Below, piece by piece: positions 11,099-19,920 of a stretch of DNA of 64,000 bases. The notes beneath the pieces were generated by a model. That model saw only the letters and a list, made by a program, of their open reading frames with translations, made no database searches and was not told where the DNA came from. Both the position numbers and the translations under genes were made by a program. Numbering within the stretch: the stretch's first letter is position 1; every line of letters starts with the position of its first letter. The stretch comes from Eretmocerus hayati (taxonomy: Eukaryota; Arthropoda; Insecta; Hymenoptera; Aphelinidae): NCBI GenBank assembly GCA_029851415.1, contig CM056742.1:101848976-101912975 (forward strand), read 5' to 3'.

Positions 11099-11162
11099 GT
11101 GTCTGAGACAGGTCTCTCTTCGTCTCACTGCCGAGCCCAAGAGAGAGATCAGGGCGAAACAC
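11099..11162 (+). ncRNA. Hammerhead ribozyme, plus array unit 8, core mutant
   Basis: The conserved core reads CUGCCGA: invariant A6 (11131) is C. This should abolish or greatly reduce cleavage between 11103 and 11104. All stems are intact. Confidence 0.85.
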
Positions 11163-11611
11163 ACACTTAATATCACACATCTTTTCTACAGTTTAAATGA
11201 TTCAGTACGGTGTAGAGACAAGGATGGAAACTACCATCAGCTCTACATTTGAGACTAATAATGATATTGGAGTTGGGTTCTTGATATTTTCCCGATGGCT
11301 TTGTGGCTCTATAGGGGATGCATGTCTCCCAGACAATCAGAGTGACGGAAGCTCTGTCAAGAAATCTAGCTCCGATAAGGAATGCCTCGCAATTCGGCCG
11401 TTCCTCCCATCATATATTGGAACATAGCGAGGGTATGATTTTCATTATTCCACCAAACGACATGAGGCCGTATAAAGTCGTTTACCGCACGAAGCTTAAC
11501 ATCTGCTTCGTGTCTTCATCACTAGATGGCAACCTCAATTTACGGTTGTTTCACCAAAATTTCAATGTTAACCCTTCTTCAACCTGATTTCAATCCACCT
11601 GATTTACAATA

Positions 11612-11675
11612 GTGTCTGAGACAGGTCTCTCTTCGTCTCACTGACGAGCCCAAGAGAGAGATCAGGGCGAAACAC
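11612..11675 (+). ncRNA. Hammerhead ribozyme, plus array unit 9
   Basis: Core intact. Predicted cleavage lies between 11616 and 11617. Confidence 0.85.
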
Positions 11676-12124
11676 ACACTTAATATCACACATCTTTTCT
11701 ACAGTTTAAATGATTCAGTACGGTGTAGAGACAAGGATGGAAACTACCATCAGCTCTACATTTGAGACTAATAATGATATTGGAGTTGGGTTCTTGATAT
11801 TTTCCCGATGGCTTTGTGGCTCTATAGGGGATGCATGTCTCCCAGACAATCAGAGTGACGGAAGCTCTGTCAAGAAATCTAGCTCCGATAAGGAATGCCT
11901 CGCAATTCGGCCGTTCCTCCCATCATATATTGGAGCATAGCGATGGTATGATTTTCATTATTCCACCAAACGACATGAGGCCGTATAAAGTCGTTTACCG
12001 CACGAAGCTTAACATCTGCTTCGTGTCTTCATCACTAGATGGCAACCTCAATTTACGGTTGTTTCACCAAAATTTCAATGTTAACCCTTCTTCAACCTGA
12101 TTTCAATCCACCTGATTTACAATA

Positions 12125-12188
12125 GTGTCTGAGACAGGTCTCTCTTCGTCTCACTGACGAGCCCAAGAGAGAGATCAGGGCGAAACAC
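12125..12188 (+). ncRNA. Hammerhead ribozyme, plus array unit 10
   Basis: Core intact. Predicted cleavage lies between 12129 and 12130. Confidence 0.85.
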
Positions 12189-12637
12189 ACACTTAATATC
12201 ACACATCTTTTCTACAGTTTAAATGATTCAGTACGGTGTAGAGACAAGGATGGAAACTACCATCAGCTCTACATTTGAGACTAATAATGATATTGGAGTT
12301 GGGTTCTTGATATTTTCCCGATGGCTTTGTGGCTCTATAGGGGATGCATGTCTCCCAGACAATCAGAGTGACGGAAGCTCTGTCAAGAAATCTAGCTCCG
12401 ATAAGGAATGCCTCGCAATTCGGCCGTTCCTCCCATCATATATTGGAACATAGCGAGGGTATGATTTTCATTATTCCACCAAACGACATGAGGCCGTATA
12501 AAGTCGTTTACCGCACGAAGCTTAACATCTGCTTCGTGTCTTCATCACTAGATGGCAACCTCAATTTACGGTTGTTTCACCAAAATTTCAATGTTAACCC
12601 TTCTTCAACCTGATTTCAATCCACCTGATTTACAATA

Positions 12638-12701
12638 GTGTCTGAGACAGGTCTCTCTTCGTCTCACTGACGAGCCCAAGAGAGAGATCAGGGCGAAACA
12701 C
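12638..12701 (+). ncRNA. Hammerhead ribozyme, plus array unit 11
   Basis: Core intact. Predicted cleavage lies between 12642 and 12643. The surrounding unit has several T-to-C and A-to-G changes (for example near 12724, 12818, 12977 and 13046) but none in the ribozyme. Confidence 0.85.
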
Positions 12702-13150
12702 ACACTTAATATCACACATCTTTCCTACAGTTTAAATGATTCAGTACGGTGTAGAGACAAGGATGGAAACTACCATCAGCTCTACATTTGAGACTAATAA
12801 TGATATTGGAGTTGGGTCCTTGATATTTTCCCGATGGCTTTGTGGCTCTATAGGGGATGCATGTCTCCCAGACAATCAGAGTGACGGAAGCTCTGTCAAG
12901 AAATCTAGCTCCGATAAGGAATGCCTCGCAATTCGGCCGTTCCTCCCATCATATATTGGAGCATAGCGATGGTATGGTTTTCATTATCCCACCAAACGAC
13001 ATGAGGCCGTATAAAGTCGTTTACCGCACGAAGCTTAACATCTGCTCCGTGTCTTCATCACTAGATGGCAACCTCAATTTACGGTTGTTTCACCAAAATT
13101 TCAATGTTAACCCTTCTTCAACCTGATTTCAATCCACCTGATTTACAATA

Positions 13151-13214
13151 GTGTCTGAGACAGGTCTCTCTTCGTCTCACTGACGAGCCCAAGAGAGAGA
13201 TCAGGGCGAAACAC
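13151..13214 (+). ncRNA. Hammerhead ribozyme, plus array unit 12
   Basis: Core intact. Predicted cleavage lies between 13155 and 13156. Confidence 0.85.
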
Positions 13215-13663
13215 ACACTTAATATCACACATCTTTTCTACAGTTTAAATGATTCAGTACGGTGTAGAGACAAGGATGGAAACTACCATCAGCTCTACAT
13301 TTGAGACTAATAATGATATTGGAGTTGGGTTCTTGATATTTTCCCGATGGCTTTGTGGCTCTATAGGGGATGCATGTCTCCCAGACAATCAGAGTGACGG
13401 AAGCTCTGTCAAGAAATCTAGCTCCGATAAGGAATGCCTCGCAATTCGGCCGTTCCTCCCATCATATATTGGAACATAGCGAGGGTATGATTTTCATTAT
13501 TCCACCAAACGACATGAGGCCGTATAAAGTCGTTTACCGCACGAAGCTTAACATCTGCTTCGTGTCTTCATCACTAGATGGCAACCTCAATTTACGGTTG
13601 TTTCACCAAAATTTCAATGTTAACCCTTCTTCAACCTGATTTCAATCCACCTGATTTACAATA

Positions 13664-13727
13664 GTGTCTGAGACAGGTCTCTCTTCGTCTCACTGACGAG
13701 CCCAAGAGAGAGATCAGGGCGAAACAC
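13664..13727 (+). ncRNA. Hammerhead ribozyme, plus array unit 13
   Basis: Core intact. Predicted cleavage lies between 13668 and 13669. Confidence 0.85.
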
Positions 13728-14176
13728 ACACTTAATATCACACATCTTTTCTACAGTTTAAATGATTCAGTACGGTGTAGAGACAAGGATGGAAACTACC
13801 ATCAGCTCTACATTTGAGACTAATAATGATATTGGAGTTGGGTTCTTGATATTTTCCCGATGGCTTTGTGGCTCTATAGGGGATGCATGTCTCCCAGACA
13901 ATCAGAGTGACGGAAGCTCTGTCAAGAAATCTAGCTCCGATAAGGAATGCCTCGCAATTCGGCCGTTCCTCCCATCATATATTGGAGCATAGCGATGGTA
14001 TGATTTTCATTATTCCACCAAACGACATGAGGCCGTATAAAGTCGTTTACCGCACGAAGCTTAACATCTGCTTCGTGTCTTCATCACTAGATGGCAACCT
14101 CAATTTACGGTTGTTTCACCAAAATTTCAATGTTAACCCTTCTTCAACCTGATTTCAATCCACCTGATTTACAATA

Positions 14177-14240
14177 GTGTCTGAGACAGGTCTCTCTTCG
14201 TCTCACTGCCGAGCCCAAGAGAGAGATCAGGGCGAAACAC
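14177..14240 (+). ncRNA. Hammerhead ribozyme, plus array unit 14, core mutant
   Basis: It carries the same A6-to-C change as unit 8, here at 14209, exactly six units (3,078 bp) downstream. The shared mutation marks a multi-unit duplication. Cleavage between 14181 and 14182 is predicted to fail. Confidence 0.85.
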
Positions 14241-14689
14241 ACACTTAATATCACACATCTTTTCTACAGTTTAAATGATTCAGTACGGTGTAGAGACAAG
14301 GATGGAAACTACCATCAGCTCTACATTTGAGACTAATAATGATATTGGAGTTGGGTTCTTGATATTTTCCCGATGGCTTTGTGGCTCTATAGGGGATGCA
14401 TGTCTCCCAGACAATCAGAGTGACGGAAGCTCTGTCAAGAAATCTAGCTCCGATAAGGAATGCCTCGCAATTCGGCCGTTCCTCCCATCATATATTGGAA
14501 CATAGCGAGGGTATGATTTTCATTATTCCACCAAACGACATGAGGCCGTATAAAGTCGTTTACCGCACGAAGCTTAACATCTGCTTCGTGTCTTCATCAC
14601 TAGATGGCAACCTCAATTTACGGTTGTTTCACCAAAATTTCAATGTTAACCCTTCTTCAACCTGATTTCAATCCACCTGATTTACAATA

Positions 14690-14753
14690 GTGTCTGAGAC
14701 AGGTCTCTCTTCGTCTCACTGACGAGCCCAAGAGAGAGATCAGGGCGAAACAC
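14690..14753 (+). ncRNA. Hammerhead ribozyme, plus array unit 15 (last)
   Basis: Core intact. Predicted cleavage lies between 14694 and 14695. The unit that follows is cut off at 15004. Confidence 0.85.
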
Positions 14754-15005
14754 ACACTTAATATCACACATCTTTTCTACAGTTTAAATGATTCAGTACG
14801 GTGTAGAGACAAGGATGGAAACTACCATCAGCTCTACATTTGAGACTAATAATGATATTGGAGTTGGGTTCTTGATATTTTCCCGATGGCTTTGTGGCTC
14901 TATAGGGGATGCATGTCTCCCAGACAATCAGAGTGACGGAAGCTCTGTCAAGAAATCTAGCTCCGATAAGGAATGCCTCGCAATTCGGCCGTTCCTCCCA
15001 TCATA

Positions 15006-15018
15006 AATATCATTCACT
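15006..15018 (+). repeat. 13-bp direct repeat, right border of the satellite array
   Basis: Second copy of AATATCATTCACT, immediately after the truncated last unit. Confidence 0.75.
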
Positions 15019-16516
15019 CTTGGGGAGGAGAATACACACCCACTCTCTCTCTCTCTCTCTCTCTCAGCATGAAATTCACATAAGGTTTTCTTCAACGCAA
15101 AGTGAAAGAGGCATGTAAATAACGAGCAGCTTGAAAAATCTAGGTGGCAAGCTAAAAACCCTCTTCTTCACGGAACTATTTCAGACCTATTGCACGGAAA
15201 AATAGGTAACTTGATTGTAGAAAATACCTTTGAAGGGCGTTGCTACGCATTCATCTCTTATTTTCAGATTAAATTTGGGTATTTTAATCCTTCTATGTTT
15301 ATTCTTAACCAGTTGGATATCCAAGACACCGTGAAAATGGTTTGACAAGTGGAAATTTTTGAAAAATTGTGTAATTCAAGGCATGATTCAATTCAAACAA
15401 ACCTTCACGGAATCAGTTTTTCATAAATTTTTTAGTTGACAGCTGTGAAAAATCACCCATGATATTTTGAAAATCTTACCTCAGAAAATGAGATTTCATG
15501 CACCTTTGTCACCCTCATTTTTCTATCGATCATATTTTTACTTTAGCCGACTATCATTGGGTGCATCATAGCAAAATGTTACGACTGACGCGGGCAAAGA
15601 TATTCATCCGTTGAATTCACATTCCTAGGAAGAAAACCATCTAATGTGAATCATCACTGGCGGAATCACTGGCGCACACAATATTAAATGTAAAATGAAT
15701 ACAAATAATGTCTCTGTGTGTCAATACGGTTAGGATGCTCCATATAGAGTAGATTATGCAATAAGCATGCTCCGCTATTGCCCCGATTCCGCTTGCACCG
15801 GTGCAACAGCTCATCCCAAAATACTATCTCAAATGACATGGCTCAGGAATATAAAAATACAAAGAACTGGTCAGTATGTACAAACTCATCCGCGAGTATG
15901 CCCTCCTTGTCATCTCTCGTCTACTTGTTAGAGTCAATTACTGCAGTACTTGAGACCGCCAAGTTTCCGCCTTACTTCGTATGATGAGGTGAGCATGCCT
16001 AATTTGTTCCCAGTGCCTAATTTGCCTCCACCCAAAACTCCAAAGCAAGCTGCAGATCTTGTCGCGCATTTTTCTCATTTTTTCATGTTACAATATAGAT
16101 GAGTAAGAATTTTGAGATGATCTATAAGGACCTCTCTGCATTCTTATGACGAAAATATCGTATTTGAAAATGTTGATTGATTTATTCTGGGACAGTGAAG
16201 ACGACGGCAAAAAAAGCCCTAACCAATTCCAATGTTCCTTGACTCACTTTCCATGTATGGGTGAAAAGTTTCAAACTGTTTCTGTAGCATTTCGCAATTT
16301 GTCTCCTGACTGATTATACAAGTTTGAAACTAAAAGAATTCGGCCTAATCCGCCCCCTTATTTTAATCTGAATTTGTTCTTTCTCCGGGACATCGGTCTA
16401 CGATACTCATTAGTTAGGAAGAGTTTAGGAAAATTTGCAAAATGAGCTATGTAACGTCTCATTTGCATGCCGAGAAGCCAAAAACATCTCGATTTTGTGA
16501 AAATAATATATTATGT
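15019..16516. other. Gene-free stretch with a CT microsatellite
   Basis: A (CT)n tract occupies about 15042-15065. The open frame at 15778-15984 has no recognisable domain. Nothing else could be assigned. Confidence 0.5.
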
Positions 16517-16728
16517 GTCTCGTGCCCAAAATCTTTGTTCTTCGCGAAAATTTTGCTGGACGTCGGCTTCGTTGGCGAAGCCGGAGTCTATAACAAGGTT
16601 TTCGTGAAGAACAAAGTTTTTGGCACGAGACGCATATGCCGCTTTATACGACGAGACGCGCAAACTGCGTTTTTCCATTCTCCCTCGCGCAAAGCGTTGA
16701 AAAACGCAGTTTGCGCGTCAAGTCGTAT
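16517..16728. repeat. Two adjacent long hairpins
   Basis: Hairpin 1 spans 16517-16631 (GTCTCGTGCC facing GGCACGAGAC, with further pairing around AAAATTTTG and TTCGTGAAGAAC). Hairpin 2 spans 16646-16728 (ATACGAC and GACGCGCAAACTGCG facing their complements). The open frames here on both strands follow from the symmetry. This is probably a compound MITE. Confidence 0.6.
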
Positions 16729-16856
16729 GAATTCTCTTGTGGAGCTCGGAGAGCTCATGAAACATATTTTCATACAAAAAGCAAGCTCAGCTCTGCCTGG
16801 TCAAATATGAAGCACCTTAGTTCATTTTGCAGGCCTTTGAACAAACTGTGAAATGC

Positions 16857-18846
16857 ATATGAGTCATTCCGGAGCATTTCGGCCAGAGGCGTCACCAGGG
16901 GGGTCTGGGGAAAATCCCAAAAATTTTTTTACCATCAATACTATGTTCAAAAGGTACTTTTTTTGGGATTTTTCCGAAGCCCTCCGAGGGCCCTAGAGCC
17001 CAGAAAAGGTCTATTTTAGGCCCTTTTTTGGCCTATTCCTGGAAAATCATAGCCCTGGCGAGGCTCAATCTTTTTTCACGTACTTGGGCGCATTTTCTTT
17101 GTTAAGACTAGCACTTTTGAAAAAAAAAAAAAAAAATAGTCTAGAATCAATCATGCAGCCTAGTAACTTCTAGGAGCTATTTGCTGAGAGCAGATTTTAG
17201 CGAATTTTGGGCCTCCTTCAAAGCGATCTAGCTTCTACTAGACATGTGATAATGGACTCCTGCAGGTAGGCATTTTGAAGGTCTTAAAAAAACCTACAAT
17301 TTGACTACCTGCAGAAGTCGATTATTGTACTTTTTATAGGAGCTATAGATACTTTCAATTAGAACAATAATCTGGGTGGGCCATTCAATTCTCGATTTTA
17401 TTCAGCCAATTTAAGATACTCTTTTTTGACTTTTTGCTTAAAATGCCAACACAGGCATGACTCGCTTATGCTTCCATTTGAGTTGTTGTGCGCCAATGTG
17501 GGTGGAATTACTTCACAAAGTACCCCCAATTATGTGTAAGAACTTCCGGAGGCGAGCCTCAAACCAGAAGCGAGCTGGAGATTCAATCCATCAGGTCCAA
17601 AATGAGCATTATTTCGTCTAAATTCGGGCAGGCGAGCGAGGGTTCGACTCCCCGTGTTTCTGCTCAATAACGAGACGAGTGGCTAGAATGGAGATTCAAA
17701 CATGTTTTTCCGACTCAAAATGACCATCTGAACACGATCCCGGGGTCAATTTAGCCCTAAATCATCGTCATTTTGCAGTAGAGGCGCAAAACCTGTTATT
17801 ACGGAGTTTAACGCCGTTTGAGGATCGAATGATATCCTACGCACGAATTGACCCCGGGATTGTGTTGAGATAGTCATTTCGAGTCGGAAAAACATGTTTG
17901 AATCCCCATTCTAGACACTCGTCTCGTTTGTCAACAGAAACATGGGAAATCGAACCCTCGGTCGCCTGCCCGAAATAAGACAAAATAATGCCCATTTTGG
18001 ACCTGATGGATTGAACCTTCAGCTCGTTTCTGGCTTGAGGCTCGCCTCCGGAAGTTCGTACTCATATTTGGGGGTACTTTGGGGAGTAATTCCACCCAGA
18101 TTGGTGCACATCAACTCAGATGGAAGCATATGCGAGCCATGCCTATGTCGGCATTTTAAAAAAAAAGTCAAAAAAGAGTAGTTCAAATTGGCTGAATAAA
18201 ATCGAGAATTGAATGGCCCACCCAGATTATTGTTCTAATTGATAGTATTGGTATCGAAAAACATATTCGCACAGGTTTGGGGTCGAAAGAAAAAAGAAGA
18301 TTTTTTTTTAATTGAGCCCAAAGTTTGGCGTTTTTACAAAACTGCTCAACTTGTATCGGCTATAGCTCCTATAGTACCATAATCGACTCCTGCAGGTGGT
18401 CAAATTGTAGGTTCTTTCAAGACCTTCAAAATGCCTACCTACAGAAGTCGATTATCACATGTCTAGTAGGAGCTAGATTGCTTTGAGGGAGGCCCAAAAA
18501 TCGCTAAAATCTGCTCTCAGCAAATAGCTCCTAGGAGTTACTAGGCTGCATGATTGATTCCGGACTATTCCATTTTCAAAATCGCTAGTCTTATCAAAGA
18601 AAATGCGCCCAAGTACGTGGAAAAAGATTGAGTCTAGCCGGAGCTATAATTTTCCAGGGATAGGCCAAAAAAGGGCCTAAAATAGATCTTCTGTGGGCTC
18701 TAGGGCCCGTGGGGGGCCTCGGAAAAATCCCAATAAAATTCTTTTGTACCTTTTAAACTTAGTATTGATGGAAAAAAATTTTTTGGGATTTTTCCCAGAC
18801 CCCCCTGGTGACGCCTCCGGCCGAAATGCTCCGAAATGACTCATAT
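16857..18846. mobile_element. 2-kb palindromic (foldback) element
   Basis: The left end TGAGTCATTCCGGAGC is inverted at the right end as GCTCCGAAATGACTCA. Arms of about 900 bp match almost throughout (for example GACCCCCCTGGTGACGCC at 18799 against GGCGTCACCAGGGGGGTC at 16887), leaving a loop of only ~100 bp near 17755-17850. TA dinucleotides flank both ends, so a TA target site is possible but unproven. Each arm holds a GGTTCGACTCCCC-like stretch resembling a tRNA B box. No transposase is encoded, so the element is non-autonomous. Confidence 0.8.
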
Positions 18847-18848
18847 AT

Positions 18849-19130
18849 ATGACTTGGAAAATATTGAGATGGGCCAGAATGGCGAGTGAAACAAGAACAG
18901 TAGGGGCCAATTCCGTACTTCTCATCTCATTTCGGCTTCTACCAACGTTTCAACTTAGACGTCTGGTGAACATTCCGCCTGAATTTCGGCACAGATTCTA
19001 TATTTTATACAAACTTCATGAGATAGTTCAACGAAAAAATAACAATTCACTTGCTTTCATTCGACCACATAATGCTGCAAAACTATTTGAGGACATCAAA
19101 AATGGCATTGCATCGGCAGATTCCTCATAA
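18849..19130 (+). CDS. Unrecognised 93-codon open frame
   Basis: A short frame between the palindrome and the hAT gene, with a basic, leucine-rich composition. It has no recognised domain. It could be an upstream exon or degraded 5' part of the hAT element, or chance. Confidence 0.2.
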   Translation: MTWKILRWARMASETRTVGANSVLLISFRLLPTFQLRRLVNIPPEFRHRFYILYKLHEIVQRKNNNSLAFIRPHNAAKLFEDIKNGIASADSS

Positions 19131-19338
19131 AAAAATATCATCTCCACTAAAACCTGGATAATGAAATCGACAGATACAGGTATGAATTTTCTCAATTGTA
19201 GGTCTCGTTGTATGATACTATCAATTAGCTGTGGATAATGTAGTGATCTCGAGGTGATGTGTCCAATATAGTCGTTACAAGGTAACGGGCTTCTACGTTA
19301 CGTAGGTTCCACTAGCTCTCGAATCTCATTGATCAGCT

Positions 19339-19920
19339 ATGCCGTATCGGGTAGCTTGGGAGAGAGACTTTCCATTTCGAGCTTGGATCCAACGAGATGT
19401 AGATCGAGTCTCTGCCTATTGTAAATATTGTAATCAAACCTTGACACTCCCCCGTCCCTCAAATTTGGTAAAACACGCCGCGACATCAAAACATAAAAAC
19501 AATGATCCAAATAATCAAGATAAACAGGTCAAAACATCTGACCATACTTATTGTCTTCATAATGTGAATGAGATCATTAACGAGAATCAAGAAACGGGCG
19601 TCGAGAGTAATACAAGCCCAATATTACATGCCTCAAGTGGAGAGAGCGTGGAAATTTCCGCTGCTGCTGAAGAACCGCGACCAGAACAGCCACCAGTAAA
19701 CAACGCTGATCTATCTCTGAACCAATGTGATCCGAGCCAAGAAAACATTCATAGTCATGAAGAAGACATTACAGTATCAAAATCAGCAGCAACGTCCACT
19801 GGGAGTACTCATAAGAGATGTTTCAGGCAGGAATGGACTGAAATGGAGGAATATGACTGTTTTGTGCCGGTGGGCAGAACTGAAGGAGGCCGTGCAATTG
19901 AAACGCTATGTATCATCTGA
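19339..19920 (+). CDS. N-terminal part of hAT-Ulp1 protein: BED-type zinc fingers, ending at an in-frame TGA
   Basis: 193 codons opening with a BED-type DNA-binding finger: W at residues 8 and 16, then C-x2-C at YCKYC (~30-34), followed by LVKH and TSKHK (~47-54). An acidic, Ser/Gln-rich linker follows. The segment ends in ...ETLCII and a TGA at 19918-19920. The next codon, GAC at 19921, is in the same frame and opens the rest of the protein (DKTF...FNRHL...IQH). The TGA sits exactly where the second zinc-binding Cys of a second finger should be, so a TGT/TGC-to-TGA nonsense change is the simplest reading. The two frames were almost certainly one 1,329-codon gene. Confidence 0.8.
   Translation: MPYRVAWERDFPFRAWIQRDVDRVSAYCKYCNQTLTLPRPSNLVKHAATSKHKNNDPNNQDKQVKTSDHTYCLHNVNEIINENQETGVESNTSPILHASSGESVEISAAAEEPRPEQPPVNNADLSLNQCDPSQENIHSHEEDITVSKSAATSTGSTHKRCFRQEWTEMEEYDCFVPVGRTEGGRAIETLCII

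Larger units (their letters stand above)
5282..15005. repeat. 513-bp hammerhead-ribozyme satellite array (about 19 units)
   Basis: Near-identical 513-bp units are tandemly repeated: four on the minus strand (5282-7336) and about fifteen on the plus strand (7337-15004). They meet head to head at the palindrome AATAATGAATTCATTATT. Unit spacing is exactly 513 bp throughout. Each unit holds a hammerhead ribozyme motif and a second hairpin (CACGAAGC facing GCTTCGTG, 9-nt loop). Overlapping 76- and 89-codon open frames in every unit are by-products of the repeat: they lack domains and differ mainly where the DNA differs. From about 8.6 kb, variants alternate (GGAACATAGCGAGGG versus GGAGCATAGCGATGG), giving a 1,026-bp higher-order dimer. 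Confidence 0.97.

Noticed and set aside
5282..15005. 513 bp equals three times 171 bp, as in primate alpha satellite
   Set aside because: No internal 171-bp periodicity is visible within a unit; the number is coincidental.
5298..15006. Repeated 76- and 89-codon open frames in the satellite, as a possible tandem gene family
   Set aside because: They overlap in two frames, have no domain or start context, and changes between units are not biased to silent sites. A unit length divisible by three explains why they recur.
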